A DNA stretch of 64,000 nucleotides from Verrucomicrobiota bacterium JB024 (GCA_030673825.1 JAUTCS010000106.1:1-64000), one strand, 5' to 3'; numbered from the stretch's first letter, positions 23,940-33,507 are shown. The notes: a model not told the origin generated them from the sequence alone. A program made the numbers and translations.

Positions 23940-26675
23940 ATGGTGGAGTCGGCTCTGGATCGGCTGCGGGCCTGGTCCCCGTATTTCGCGCGGCGGCTGG
24001 AGCGTGACCCGGACGAGGAGGCGTGGCTGCGCGGCGAACTGGCGGGCAACCGCGACTGGGACACGGCGGACCTGGACAAGCTCTGGCAAGCGCTCGGCCC
24101 GGACGGGTCCGAAGCCTGCACGGACGAACCGACCGCCTGCACGGATGCGACGCTCGGGCGGCTCCAGCGGCTACGGCAGCGGGTGTCGCTGCGGGTGGCG
24201 GCGCGGGAGATAGGCGGGCTGGCCCCAGTAGAGACCTCGCTGCGCGAGATGACCCTGCTGGCGGAGTTTTGCCTGCGCAGGCTGTGTGGGTGGCTCTTTC
24301 CGGCGCTGGCGGAGCGCCACGGGGAGCCGTTCAACGTCGAGACGGGCCGCCCGGCGCGCTGGTGCGTGATGGCGTTGGGCAAGCTCGGCGGGGCCGAGCT
24401 GAATTTCTGTTCCGACCTGGACCTGATCTATGTCGTGGACGGCCATGGGCCGTGTCGGCGGGACGGGAAGGAGGCCCGTTGGGACAGTCGGCAGTTTTTC
24501 GACCGGTTTTTCCGCGAGTTGTCGGCCAAGCTCACCCAGAGCGCCCCCGAGGGGCAGCTCTACCGGCTCGACCTGCGGTTGCGCCCCGAGGGCGACGGCG
24601 GGCCGCTGGTGCGGACCTTTGCCGCGCTCACGGGCTACTACTGGAGCGCCGGCCAGCTGTGGGAGCGCATGGCGTGGCTGAAGGCCCGTCCCGTGGCGGG
24701 GGACGCCGTGCTGGCGGGCGAAATCCTCGACGAGCTCAACCCCTTCCGCTACCCGCGCAGCCTTTCGGGCAACCTCTTGGCCGAAGTAGCCGGGCTCAAG
24801 GCCCGCACCGAACGCGAGGTGGTGGGCGCGGCCCGTCTGGCCGCCGACATCAAGTCCGGTCCCGGCGGCATCCGTGAGATCGAGTACCGCGCGCAGGCGC
24901 TGCAACTGCTGGAGGGCGGGAACAACCCCTTCCTGCAAACCGGGTCCACCCTGGAGGCGCTCCGGCAGCTCGCCCGCTACGGGCGGCTGGACGTGGGCGA
25001 GGCCGAGGCGTTGGCGGGAGCGTATCGCTTCCTGCGGGCGGTGGAGAACCGCCTGCAAATGCGCGGCGACAGCCCTTCCCACCGGCTGCCGGAGGACGGG
25101 CCGACGCGGGAGGCGCTGGCGGCCAGCCTCGGGCTGGCCGGGTGGGGGGAACTGGAGGCTGAGCTGGCCCGGCACCGGGATTTCGTCCACACGCGCTACA
25201 CGGAGCTCTTTGCCGCGCCGCAGGATGAAGAGGCTTTGCAGGCCTGGAGCGCCTTTTTCGGAGGAAACGCGCCGGAGACGCCCGTCCGGGCCTGTCTGGA
25301 GCGGTGGTTCCCCCTCGCGGAGCAAGCGCCTGAGCGGCTTCGGCACTTTCTGCTGGGCGAAACGCGCCACTTGGTGACCCGCGAGCAGGTCCGGGCTTTC
25401 CTCGGGCTGTCCGCAGGGTGGGACGAGTTGCTGCCGCCGTTGGCTCGCCCGTTGCGTACGCTGGAGCGGGTGGGGGACTTCGCCGATCGCTACGGCTCGC
25501 GGCGGCAGTTTTTTCAAACTGGCTGCGACGCGGGGCTCTTACGGGCGCTCTGCCTGCTTTTCGACCGGAGCGACTTCATTTTTACGCTCTTTTGCCGTCA
25601 TCCGGAGATGGTGGACGAACTGATGGCCGAGGCCCCCCGGCGGCGCAAAACCCCCGCCGAACTTCGCCGCGAGATTGGCCTGCTGCCGCGCGGGGAGGAC
25701 TTCCCCCGGCTGCTGTGGCTCTACGTGAAGGCCGAGCAGGTGCGCCTGGCCATGGGGGAGCTGCTCTACGGGCTCCCGCCGGAGCAGACCACCCGCAGCC
25801 TGACCGCGCTGGCCGAGGCCGCGCTTGCGGCGGCGCTGGCCGAGGCGGACCCAGAGGGCGAGTTGGCCGTGATCGCCGCCGGGAAGTTCGGCAGCGGCGA
25901 ACTGACGCCCGGCTCGGACCTCGACCTGATGGTCTGGGGCACGCGACAAAACCTCCCCGCGCAGACCGAAAAGGCCCGCGAACTGGTCCGCCTGCTAGGG
26001 CACAAGACCCCGCTGGGGCGGACCTTCGAGATCGACCAGCGGCTGCGTCCGCACGGGGCGGACGGCCCGCTGGTGGTGACGCCGGAGGCTTTTGGGGAAT
26101 ATCACGCCGGGGGCGGGGCTCAGACCTGGGAGCGCCAGCTGCTGTGCCGGTGCCGTCCCGTCGCGGGCAACGCCCGGCTGCGGGCCGAGTTTGAGCGCCA
26201 GCGGGACGACCTGCTCTACGCGGGGCCGCCGCCGAAGGCGGCGGATTTTATAGAGATGCGCAGGAAAATCGAAGCTAACGCCGCTCCGGAGGCGGACCTC
26301 GCCTTCAAGGCCGGGCCCGGCGGGCTGGTGGACATCGACTTCGCCGCCCAGTGGCTCCAGATGACCCGTGGGCGCACCGAAACGGCCCTGCGCGTGCCCA
26401 ATTCGCGAAAAATCCTGCGAACCGCTGCCCGAATCGGCTGTCTGGATGTCAAGGTGGCCGAAGACTTGCTCGAAGACCACGGATTTATGCGCACGATCGA
26501 ACTGAACCTGCGCCGTATCGACTTTACCGGGGTGACCCGGCTGCCCGAGGGCGGGATCGAGCGGCGTTCTCTGGCCCACTGGATGGGTTACGCCGATTTT
26601 GACGGGCTCCGCCGCGAGCTCCAGTCGCGGATGGAGCGTGTGCGCAGCCACTTCCGCGCCCTTTTCGAAATGTAA
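23940..26675 (+). CDS. glnE: Bifunctional glutamine synthetase adenylyltransferase/deadenylase
   Basis: Controls nitrogen assimilation by adding AMP to, and removing it from, glutamine synthetase; 911 residues, close to E. coli GlnE. Both nucleotidyltransferase halves are present. The N-terminal deadenylase has GKLGGAELNFCSDLDLIYV (about residues 145-165) and a PGGIREIEY motif. The C-terminal adenylylase has GKFGSGELTPGSDLDLMVWG, RLRPHGADGPLVV and a PGGLVDIDF motif. Each half keeps its DxD metal site. No glnA or PII gene is in the window. The ATG at 23940 has only a weak ribosome-binding site. Confidence 0.94.
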   Translation: MVESALDRLRAWSPYFARRLERDPDEEAWLRGELAGNRDWDTADLDKLWQALGPDGSEACTDEPTACTDATLGRLQRLRQRVSLRVAAREIGGLAPVETSLREMTLLAEFCLRRLCGWLFPALAERHGEPFNVETGRPARWCVMALGKLGGAELNFCSDLDLIYVVDGHGPCRRDGKEARWDSRQFFDRFFRELSAKLTQSAPEGQLYRLDLRLRPEGDGGPLVRTFAALTGYYWSAGQLWERMAWLKARPVAGDAVLAGEILDELNPFRYPRSLSGNLLAEVAGLKARTEREVVGAARLAADIKSGPGGIREIEYRAQALQLLEGGNNPFLQTGSTLEALRQLARYGRLDVGEAEALAGAYRFLRAVENRLQMRGDSPSHRLPEDGPTREALAASLGLAGWGELEAELARHRDFVHTRYTELFAAPQDEEALQAWSAFFGGNAPETPVRACLERWFPLAEQAPERLRHFLLGETRHLVTREQVRAFLGLSAGWDELLPPLARPLRTLERVGDFADRYGSRRQFFQTGCDAGLLRALCLLFDRSDFIFTLFCRHPEMVDELMAEAPRRRKTPAELRREIGLLPRGEDFPRLLWLYVKAEQVRLAMGELLYGLPPEQTTRSLTALAEAALAAALAEADPEGELAVIAAGKFGSGELTPGSDLDLMVWGTRQNLPAQTEKARELVRLLGHKTPLGRTFEIDQRLRPHGADGPLVVTPEAFGEYHAGGGAQTWERQLLCRCRPVAGNARLRAEFERQRDDLLYAGPPPKAADFIEMRRKIEANAAPEADLAFKAGPGGLVDIDFAAQWLQMTRGRTETALRVPNSRKILRTAARIGCLDVKVAEDLLEDHGFMRTIELNLRRIDFTGVTRLPEGGIERRSLAHWMGYADFDGLRRELQSRMERVRSHFRALFEM

Positions 26676-26681
26676 ATAGCG

Positions 26682-26710
26682 TTCGACAAATCCCGATAGT
26701 GAGATATGCT
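26682..26710 (+). promoter_or_regulatory. Candidate sigma-70-type promoter for prc
   Basis: TTCGAC (26682-26687) and TATGCT (26705-26710) are separated by exactly 17 bases in the short AT-richer gap between glnE and prc. The start codon lies 43 bases after the -10 box. The match is good by eye but untested. Confidence 0.4.
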
Positions 26711-26752
26711 CTTTAACTCTGCGCGGGCCATTCCCCAACCTCTCTGACATCT

Positions 26753-29383
26753 ATGAAATTCGCCAGAAACCTCTCCCTCGTCCTGTTCCTGCTGATCGCC
26801 GCGGGCCTGCCCGCGCAGGCGGAAAAACTCAGCAGCGCGCCCTTTGAGACGACCGGGACGATGCGGGAGGAGACCCGCTACCTGATCCAGTGTCTGGAGA
26901 CCCAGCACTACCTGAACCAGCCGCTGACCGAGCTGGACAGCGCGGGCTTTATCAAGGCCTACATCCAGGACCTCGACCCGCAGCACCTGTTTTTCCTCCA
27001 GAGCGAGGTCAACGACTACGAGGCCCGCTTCGGCCCCAGCCTGCACCTTTTCCTGGACCGCGGGCGGCTGTACCCGGCCTTTGTCATCTTTGAGGACTAT
27101 CGGGACCGCGTCGTGGAGCGCGTCACCTGGGCGCGGGAACGCATGCAGGGCGAGTTCGACTTTTCCGGGGTGGACACCTACGCGCCGGACCGTTCGGAGG
27201 TCGCCTGGCCCGCCACCGCCGCCGAGGCGGACGCCATTTGGGAAAAACGCATCGATTATCAGGTGCTCGACCAGATTTTGAGCGAGATCAAGTCCGAGGA
27301 TGTAGCCCTCGATGAGACCGTCGAGGTCGCCGATGGCACTGTGACCGAGGTCGCTGCCGAGGCCGTCACCGTGCCCGACATCACCCCGGAGATGCTCGAC
27401 GAGGCCCGCGACGTCATCCTCAAGCAGTACGAGCGGATGGAGAAGTCCGTCACCGAGCTGGAGGCCAACGAGGTGCAGGAGATATTCCTCACCGCGCTGA
27501 CCCACATGTACGACCCGCACTCGACGTATTTTTCCGCCGCCTCGCTGGAGGAGTTTTCCATCGCCATGCGTAACTCGCTGGTCGGCATCGGCGCCGTCCT
27601 CCAGGACGACGAGGGCTACTGCACCATCAAGGAGTTGCTCGCCGGTGGCCCCGCCGAGCGCAGCCGCGAGCTTGACCCCGAGGATAAGATTCTCGCCGTC
27701 GCGCAGGGCAAGGACGGGGAATTTGTCGATGTGGTCGGCATGAAGCTGACCAAGATCGTGAAAATGATCCGCGGCAAGGAAGGCACGCTCGTGCGCCTGC
27801 TCGTGCGCCCGGCCAAAGGCGACCCTTCGGACCGCAAAGTGGTCAACCTTGTGCGCGACGAGATCAAGCTCACCGCCAACCTTGCCAGCGCTGAGGTCTT
27901 CGATGTGCCCGCCGGTGACGTCACTGTGCCCATTGGCGTGATCGAGTTGCCCGCCTTTTATGGTTCCGGCGATCCCGGCTCGGACGAGCCCAGCACCACC
28001 CACGACGTGGCCGAACTCATCGGTAAGTTGAAGGACATGGGCGTGAAGGGCCTCGTGCTCGACCTGCGCCGCAACGGTGGGGGCCTGCTCACCGAGGCCA
28101 TCGGCTTGACCGGTCTCTTTATCCCGGACGGCCCTGTCGTGCAGGTGCGCGATGTCATGGGGCAGGTCCAGGGCCGTGCTGACGAAGACGAGACCGTGGC
28201 CTGGGACGGCCCGCTCATCGTGCTGGTCTCGCGCTTCAGCGCCTCGGCCTCCGAGATCGTGGCCGGTGCCCTGAAGAATCACAACCGTGCCATTATCGTC
28301 GGTGACGAGGAGACGCACGGCAAGGGCACCGTTCAGGCCATCTTCGAGATGAACCGCTCGAATTTCCTGTCCTCGGTCAAGCCCCGCCGCGGCGCGGCCA
28401 AGGTCACCGTGCAGAAGTATTACCTGCCCGACGGTACCTCCACCCAGATCAAGGGCGTGCACTCGGACATCGTTCTGCCCTCGGTGAACATGTTCCTGCC
28501 CATCGGCGAGGACGACCTGCCCAACGCCATGGCCTGGGACTCCATCAACCCGATGAGCTGGTCCTACGGGGTGGACTTTTCCCCGACCGGCGAGCCGATC
28601 AGCCCTGCCCTGATCGAGAGCCTGCGGGAGCGCAGTATGGAGCGTCAGGGCTCGCTGGAGGAATTTTCCTACCTGAACGAGAATATCGACTGGGTGAAAA
28701 AGCGCCGCGAGCAGAAGGACTATTCGCTCAATCTGAGCCAGCGCCTCGCCCTGCGCAAGGAGGACGAACTTTTCCAGAAAAAGATGAAAACCGGCCTGCG
28801 CGAACTGGCCCCCCTCAACTACGAGGGGCAGGAGGTCCTGCTGCAGGTGACCGAGGAGCAGAACGCCGAGCACGAGGCCTACTTGGCCGAGCGCGCCGAG
28901 CGTGACGCCGAGGAAGCCGCCGCTGCCGCGAAGGAATCCACCCCCTACGCCCAGAGCGTGAAGGATGACAGTCTCGTCCCGGCGGTGGAAACCAGCCCGC
29001 AGCCCAAACAGCTCGACAAGGAGACCGCCGAAAAGGCCGCCCTCGCCATGGGCACGCCCGCCGGGGACCTTTCTTCAAAGGCCGACTCCAAGCTGAACGT
29101 CGGTGAGATGAAGGAAACCGCCAAGGCCGCCTACACGCCGCAGGAATCCTTTGACGCGGACGCGGTCGAGACCGAATCCGAATCTGTCACAGTGACCAAG
29201 TCCCCCAACGGCGAGACCGAGACCGTCCATCTGGAGGTCAACGAGGAGGACGAGGACTTGCCGGACTTCGACATCCACCTGCGCGAGGCCCTGCGCATCA
29301 TGGCCGATTGGGTCGAGTTTGGCAGCCAGTCCGAGCGCTCCGCCTCGGTCGCCGCCGCCGCTGCCCGCGATAAAAATGGCTGA
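26753..29383 (+). CDS. prc: Carboxy-terminal processing (tail-specific) protease, S41 family
   Basis: Periplasmic protease of 876 residues, longer than E. coli Prc (about 680). A signal peptide (1-22) is followed by an N-terminal domain, a PDZ-like region (about 270-370) and the S41 catalytic domain. The nucleophile lies in the RFSASASE motif (residues 494-501) and the general base is Lys524 in THGKGTVQ. The DUF3340-like region follows. The last 150 residues are an Ala/Glu/Ser-rich linker ending in a helix (PDFDIHLREALRIMADW). The GGLLTEAIGLTGLFI block is also typical. It degrades or trims periplasmic proteins. Confidence 0.94.
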   Translation: MKFARNLSLVLFLLIAAGLPAQAEKLSSAPFETTGTMREETRYLIQCLETQHYLNQPLTELDSAGFIKAYIQDLDPQHLFFLQSEVNDYEARFGPSLHLFLDRGRLYPAFVIFEDYRDRVVERVTWARERMQGEFDFSGVDTYAPDRSEVAWPATAAEADAIWEKRIDYQVLDQILSEIKSEDVALDETVEVADGTVTEVAAEAVTVPDITPEMLDEARDVILKQYERMEKSVTELEANEVQEIFLTALTHMYDPHSTYFSAASLEEFSIAMRNSLVGIGAVLQDDEGYCTIKELLAGGPAERSRELDPEDKILAVAQGKDGEFVDVVGMKLTKIVKMIRGKEGTLVRLLVRPAKGDPSDRKVVNLVRDEIKLTANLASAEVFDVPAGDVTVPIGVIELPAFYGSGDPGSDEPSTTHDVAELIGKLKDMGVKGLVLDLRRNGGGLLTEAIGLTGLFIPDGPVVQVRDVMGQVQGRADEDETVAWDGPLIVLVSRFSASASEIVAGALKNHNRAIIVGDEETHGKGTVQAIFEMNRSNFLSSVKPRRGAAKVTVQKYYLPDGTSTQIKGVHSDIVLPSVNMFLPIGEDDLPNAMAWDSINPMSWSYGVDFSPTGEPISPALIESLRERSMERQGSLEEFSYLNENIDWVKKRREQKDYSLNLSQRLALRKEDELFQKKMKTGLRELAPLNYEGQEVLLQVTEEQNAEHEAYLAERAERDAEEAAAAAKESTPYAQSVKDDSLVPAVETSPQPKQLDKETAEKAALAMGTPAGDLSSKADSKLNVGEMKETAKAAYTPQESFDADAVETESESVTVTKSPNGETETVHLEVNEEDEDLPDFDIHLREALRIMADWVEFGSQSERSASVAAAAARDKNG

Positions 29384-29553
29384 ACCGCCGATACGCCTTG
29401 GAGAACCTTTCAATGATCGGTCACATTGGCTAAACCCATGGTGTGTTAGGGTTTAATACGGTCTGTTTCGGCTGAATGGACCGGGGCAGGGGACCGGGCA
29501 CCCATAACATTCCTAAATTTGCTATTGCTTATTAACGAGGAGCCTTTAACAGA

Positions 29554-29622
29554 ATGGCCCCTCACATGAATAAAATGCATGACCGGGCCTCGAATCCCTC
29601 AGCCCGGGGTGTGCAGGCTTAA
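29554..29622 (+). other. Possible leader peptide and hairpin before the RRM gene
   Basis: A 22-codon ORF (MAPHMNKMHDRASNPSARGV...) has GAGGAG 11 bases upstream and ends 17 bases before the RRM gene. Inside it CCGGGC (29583-29588) and GCCCGG (29602-29607) can pair. The gene-free stretch 29384-29639 is 256 bases, unusual for this packed region, so a long regulatory 5' leader is plausible. That the peptide is made is speculation. Confidence 0.3.
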
Positions 29623-29639
29623 ACGCCAAAAGGAATACA

Positions 29640-30086
29640 ATGGACATCTACGTGGGGAACCTCCCCTATGAACTAGACGAGCAGCAGCTCCAGGAAGCCT
29701 TCGCCGCTTACGGCGAAGTCGAAAAAGCCAAGATCATCATCGATCACGAAACGGGCCGCTCTAAGGGCTTCGCCTTTGTGACGATGGTTGATAACGAAGC
29801 AGGCCAGAATGCTATTGCCGAACTCAACGGCGCTGAGCTCAACGGCCGACCCATGAAAGTCAATGAAGCCCGCCCGCGGGAAGAACGTGCCCCCCGGCGC
29901 GACTTCGGCGGTGGCGGCGGCGGCGGTGGCTTCCGTAAGCCCGGTGGCTTCGGTGGCGGCGGCTTCCGCAAGCCCGGCGGCGGCGGTTTCAAGCGCGGTG
30001 AAGGCGGCGGCCAAGGCGGCGGCGGTCACCGTGGGCGCGATCGTCGTTTCGGCCGTGGTGACTACCAGGACGGCTTCGGAGACTAA
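29640..30086 (+). CDS. RRM-type RNA-binding protein with glycine-rich tail
   Basis: Single-RRM protein of 148 residues. The RRM fills residues 1-78 with RNP2 (IYVGNLPY) and RNP1 (RSKGFAFVTM), so it should bind single-stranded RNA. The tail is Gly/Arg/Lys/Phe-rich with repeats such as GGFRKPGGFGGG, as in the cyanobacterial and verrucomicrobial glycine-rich RNA-binding proteins, several of which are cold-induced. The ribosome-binding site AAAAGGAAT is good. A 10-bp stem terminator follows at 30121. Confidence 0.95.
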   Translation: MDIYVGNLPYELDEQQLQEAFAAYGEVEKAKIIIDHETGRSKGFAFVTMVDNEAGQNAIAELNGAELNGRPMKVNEARPREERAPRRDFGGGGGGGGFRKPGGFGGGGFRKPGGGGFKRGEGGGQGGGGHRGRDRRFGRGDYQDGFGD

Positions 30087-30120
30087 TCGTTTCTCCCCTT
30101 AACACCCAAACACTTTCGGG

Positions 30121-30154
30121 CCTGCGCGGACATCTCCGCGCAGGTCTTTTTTTT
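30121..30154 (+). terminator. Rho-independent terminator after the RRM gene
   Basis: A perfect 10-bp stem (CCTGCGCGGA with TCCGCGCAGG) with a CATC loop is followed by TCTTTTTTTT. It lies 34 bases after the stop codon. Confidence 0.93.
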
Positions 30155-30169
30155 GCAGGGCAGGGCACG

Positions 30170-30224
30170 CCCTGCACCCGTGATCCTTCGGATCACTGAT
30201 GCCACCGCCAACGCGGCGGCATGG
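30170..30224 (+). repeat. Two-hairpin dispersed repeat, copy A
   Basis: The 55-base unit starts CCCTGCACCCGTGATCC. It contains a perfect 7-bp hairpin (GTGATCC-TTC-GGATCAC) and a second stem (ATGCC-CCGC with GCGG-GGCAT around a CAAC loop, one internal mismatch). Copy B lies at 51732-51786; 49 of 55 positions agree. Most of the differences fall in loops or at the mismatched pair. Confidence 0.8.
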
Positions 30225-30424
30225 GCTCCGGCGGTGGTCGCCGGCTCAAACGAACTCTGTTTGTTGCGCTGTCGAGACTTCAAACCCGCCCGGGCCAAGC
30301 ACGATGGAAGGCGAGACTGGTAGACGCACTCTGTCCCTTTCGGTTGACTCAGGCCGTTTCCGGGTTGAAATAAGTTGGCTGAGCAACCTCGATGCCCGGC
30401 CGATCGGCGGTAGGCATTCGCGCC

Positions 30425-30446
30425 CATCGGTGTCATCCGTGGTTAA
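30425..30446 (-). repeat. Dispersed ACCACGGAT repeat, copy 2 (reversed)
   Basis: Read on the - strand this is TTAACCACGGATGACACCGATG, matching the unit after hisB (22066-22096) except for a shorter middle. It lies 46 bases before the chosen trpF start. Confidence 0.5.
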
Positions 30447-30492
30447 AACTTCAAACCATACCCACTTCCCCAAAAAAACAGATATCCAACAC

Positions 30493-31140
30493 GTGATCAA
30501 CAGTCTCACAGTCAAGGTCTGCGGTATTACCCGGATGGCCGATGCCGAACTCGCGCTCGAACTGGGCGCGGACTACCTCGGGATGATCTGCTACCGCAAA
30601 TCCCCCCGCTCGGTCACGCTGGAGCAGGCTCGCGACCTGTGCAACCGCATCCCGGCGGGTAAGCGGGTCTTCGTCGATGTCGCCACCGGCACCGACGAAC
30701 TGGAAAATTTCGCCGACCTGGGCTTCGACGCGTTTCAGTTGCATTTCGATCTCGACCTGAGCCTGGCCACGGTGGCCGCCTGGTCGGGGATCGTCGGGGC
30801 CGACGCGCTCTGGCTCGCCCCGCGCCTGCCGGTGGACGAGGCTTTCCCGCAGCCGATCCTGGAGTTCGCCGACACGCTGGTGCTCGACACGCCCTCGAAG
30901 GGCCTCTACGGCGGTACCGGCAAGACTGGCGACTGGGACCGCTTCGCCGAGCTCTCCACGCTCTACCAGCACAAGCGCTGGGTGTTGGCGGGCGGCCTGA
31001 GCCCGGACAACGTGGCCGCCGCTGTCCGCGCCAGCGGCGCGACCATGATCGACGTCAACAGCGGCGTCGAAAGCACACCCGGCGTGAAAGACCCGGCCAA
31101 GCTCCGTGCGCTTTTCGCCACGTTGGCGGAGCTTGATTGA
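30493..31140 (+). CDS. trpF: Phosphoribosylanthranilate isomerase
   Basis: Third step of tryptophan synthesis, the Amadori rearrangement of phosphoribosylanthranilate; 215 residues, a single TIM barrel. The catalytic Cys10 lies in KVCGITRMADA, the catalytic Asp in MIDVNSGVES, and the phosphate site shows LAGGLSPDNV. The GTG at 30493 was chosen because the family start (SLTVKVCGIT) follows immediately; the frame upstream runs through repeats. No other trp genes are nearby. An Ile/Val-poor QLHFD block replaces the usual QLHG, a small deviation. Confidence 0.9.
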   Translation: MINSLTVKVCGITRMADAELALELGADYLGMICYRKSPRSVTLEQARDLCNRIPAGKRVFVDVATGTDELENFADLGFDAFQLHFDLDLSLATVAAWSGIVGADALWLAPRLPVDEAFPQPILEFADTLVLDTPSKGLYGGTGKTGDWDRFAELSTLYQHKRWVLAGGLSPDNVAAAVRASGATMIDVNSGVESTPGVKDPAKLRALFATLAELD

Positions 31141-31147
31141 TACTCTG

Positions 31148-32056
31148 CTAGTTCGCCGTGGCCAGGAAGGTCTGCACGACCTCGGCCATCTGCTCGGGGA
31201 ACTGGAACATCATGCCGTGGCCGCCGTCGCGGAAACGCACGAGCCATGAGGCGGGTATTTGCTCGGCGAGCAGGAGCGCATTGCCGGGCGGGACAACTTC
31301 GTCCGCCGTGCCGGCCATGATCAGGGTAGGGGTCTGAACGGATGAAAGCTGGTCGTAAATACCCGGCCAGTCCGCCACGGCGCTCATCTGTTTGGCGCGG
31401 ACTTCGGGGGTGATGGTTTCGGTGACCGGTGGCAGGTAGGAGGCGGTGTCAGGGTGGGCCTGGCGCCAGTCCGCCGGGATGAGCACGCTGAACATCCGCT
31501 GCGTTTTTTCTGCGGGCGTGCCGGAGGTGTCGGAGAAAATCTTCTGCACGGAGGCACTGCGCTTGATCTCCACTTTACCGCCGGGCGCGCAGCCGTAGAG
31601 AACGACTTTTTCGATCAGCGCGGGCTGGTCGATGGTGAGCTGGGCGGCAATGCGCGAGCCCATGGAAAAGCCGAGCAGCTCGGTCTTTTCGTAGCCCATG
31701 GCTCGGATGAACCCGGCTGTGTCCTGCGCGAACTGCTCGATCGAAAAAGCCTTCGTGCCTTCGGTCGTCAAGCCAGCTCCTCGGTTGTCGAAGATGAAGA
31801 CTTTGTGGTGGTCGGCCAGCCGGGTGATGAAGACCGGGCTCCACAGGTCCATCGTGTCGCCGTTGCCGGTGATGCAGAACAGCGGCTCTCCATCGCCGAG
31901 CGTCTTGTAGGCGATGGTGATGTCGCCCACCTCGACGTGCTGGACAGGGGTGTCCTGCATAGCCTTGAGGGCGCTCTGGAAGGTTTTATCGGTGTCCTCG
32001 CCCGCGAGGGCGAGCAGGGGACACAGGAGGGCGAAAAATAGGAGAGAGCGCTTCAT
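31148..32056 (-). CDS. Secreted alpha/beta hydrolase
   Basis: Predicted alpha/beta-fold hydrolase of 302 residues with a signal peptide (1-19, LLALAGE). The nucleophile is Ser131 in GFSMGS, the acid is in GTADEVVPP and the His in DGGHGM near the C-terminus. FIFDNRGAGLT matches the oxyanion-loop region of esterase and haloperoxidase-like members. The substrate cannot be told; a periplasmic esterase or lipase is likely. It converges with trpF (7-base gap) and follows ffh on the same strand. Confidence 0.88.
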   Translation of the reverse strand: MKRSLLFFALLCPLLALAGEDTDKTFQSALKAMQDTPVQHVEVGDITIAYKTLGDGEPLFCITGNGDTMDLWSPVFITRLADHHKVFIFDNRGAGLTTEGTKAFSIEQFAQDTAGFIRAMGYEKTELLGFSMGSRIAAQLTIDQPALIEKVVLYGCAPGGKVEIKRSASVQKIFSDTSGTPAEKTQRMFSVLIPADWRQAHPDTASYLPPVTETITPEVRAKQMSAVADWPGIYDQLSSVQTPTLIMAGTADEVVPPGNALLLAEQIPASWLVRFRDGGHGMMFQFPEQMAEVVQTFLATAN

Positions 32057-32106
32057 GGGGATAATAATGAGTGGATTTTAGTGTGAGTGAGAAATCCTAA
32101 AGACCC

Positions 32107-33507
32107 TTACATACCCAGACCGGGGGGCAGGCCCTTGCCACCGCCCAGGCCGGAGAGGTCGGGCATCCCGCCGCCCATGCCGCCGAGTCCGCCTTTGCCG
32201 CCCATCATTTTCATCATCTTGCGGCCCTTGGAGCCGCGCATCATCTTCATCATCTTGCGCATCTGGTCGAACTGCTTGATGAGCTGGTTGACATCGCGCA
32301 CGGTGGTGCCGGAGCCGTTCGCGATGCGCTTGCGGCGGCTGGCGTTCAGGAGCATGGGCTTACGGCGCTCCTGCACGGTCATGGAGAGGATCATGGCCTC
32401 GGTCTGCTTGAGCTTGTTCTCCTCGGCATCGCCGACCTCGATCCCGCTCATGCCCGGCATCATCTTCATGATCGAGCCGATGGAGCCCATCTTTTTGACC
32501 TGGCGCATCTGCGCGAGGAAGTCCTCGAAGTCGAACTCCGCGCGCTGCATCTTTTCGGCCAGGCGCTGGGCCTCCTTCTCATCAATGGTTTCCTGCGCCT
32601 TTTCCACGAGCGAAACGACGTCGCCCATGCCGAGAATGCGCTGGGCCATGCGGTCGGCGTGAAAGATCTCGAAGTCGTCCATCTTCTCACCCGTACCCAT
32701 AAACTTGATGGGCACGCCGGTGATGGTCTTCATGGACAGGGCCGCGCCCCCGCGGGCGTCACCGTCGAGCTTGGTCAGGACGATGCCGGTCAGGTTGACC
32801 GCCTCGTTGAAGTGCTGGGCGACGTTGACGGCTTCCTGGCCCAGGGCGGCGTCGCCCACGAGCAGAACCTCGTCCGGGATGACCTTCTCGCGCAGCTTCT
32901 TGACCTCCTCGATCAGGTCGTGGTCGATCTGGAGCCGCCCGGCGGTGTCGAAGATGATCAGGTTCGCGTCCTGGTCCTTGGCCCACTCCATCCCGGCGCG
33001 GCCGATCTTCGGCACGTCCTTGGAGTTGCGGTCGGTATAGCAGGGGAAGCCCTCCTGCTTGCAAAGGGTCTCCAGCTGGTCGATGGCGGCGGGGCGGTAC
33101 ACGTCGCAGCCGACGAGGGCGGGGCGGTAGCCCTCCTTGGCCAGTCGCTTGGCCAGCTTGACCGAGGTGGTGGTCTTACCGGAGCCGTGGAGGCCGACCA
33201 GCATGATGCGCAGGGGCTTCTTGTCGGTGAGCTTGCCCGCGCCTTCGCCCAGCAGTTTTTCCAGTTCATCGTTGATGATCTTGACGATCTGCTGGCCGGG
33301 GGTGACGGAGGCGAGCACCTCCTGCCCGAGGGCGGCGGCCTTCACGTCCTCGACGAACTGACGGGCCACCTTGAAGTGCACGTCGGCCGACAGCAGGGCG
33401 GTGCGGACCTCCTTGAGGGCCTCGGCCATGTTGTCTTCGGTCAGTTTGCCGATGCCGCGCAGGTTGCGCAGGGCCTTCGACATGCGGTCGGTCAGGTTTT
33501 CGAGCAT
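32107..33507 (-). CDS. ffh: Signal recognition particle protein Ffh (SRP54)
   Basis: GTPase that binds signal sequences and targets ribosomes to SecYEG; 466 residues. The N domain precedes the G domain with P-loop [15 protein letters not shown] (about residues 100-115), [12 protein letters not shown] and [14 protein letters not shown]. The M domain is Met-rich ([20 protein letters not shown]) and ends in a Gly-rich tail. The frame extends 30 codons upstream, but the ATG at 33507 ([20 protein letters not shown]) is the normal family start. Confidence 0.97.
   Translation of the reverse strand: MLENLTDRMSKALRNLRGIGKLTEDNMAEALKEVRTALLSADVHFKVARQFVEDVKAAALGQEVLASVTPGQQIVKIINDELEKLLGEGAGKLTDKKPLRIMLVGLHGSGKTTTSVKLAKRLAKEGYRPALVGCDVYRPAAIDQLETLCKQEGFPCYTDRNSKDVPKIGRAGMEWAKDQDANLIIFDTAGRLQIDHDLIEEVKKLREKVIPDEVLLVGDAALGQEAVNVAQHFNEAVNLTGIVLTKLDGDARGGAALSMKTITGVPIKFMGTGEKMDDFEIFHADRMAQRILGMGDVVSLVEKAQETIDEKEAQRLAEKMQRAEFDFEDFLAQMRQVKKMGSIGSIMKMMPGMSGIEVGDAEENKLKQTEAMILSMTVQERRKPMLLNASRRKRIANGSGTTVRDVNQLIKQFDQMRKMMKMMRGSKGRKMMKMMGGKGGLGGMGGGMPDLSGLGGGKGLPPGLGM

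Larger units (their letters stand above)
30155..30492. repeat. Gene-free repeat region upstream of trpF
   Basis: 338 bases without a credible gene. It holds a GCAGGGC/GCCCTGC hairpin (30155-30175), copy A of a 55-base two-hairpin element (30170-30224), a stretch CTTCAAACCCGC (30278-30289) also found in tandem at 51985-52007, and a reversed ACCACGGAT repeat (30425-30446). The rest is not interpretable. The trpF frame is open through much of it but the codons there come from repeats. Confidence 0.6.

Noticed and set aside
30311-30327. tRNA-Leu-like D-arm (GCGAGACTGGTAGACGC)
   Set aside because: The D-stem and GGTAGACGC look like leucine tRNA, but no matching acceptor stem, anticodon arm or T-arm with TTCGA could be found around it. 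It may be a chance match or a decayed fragment.
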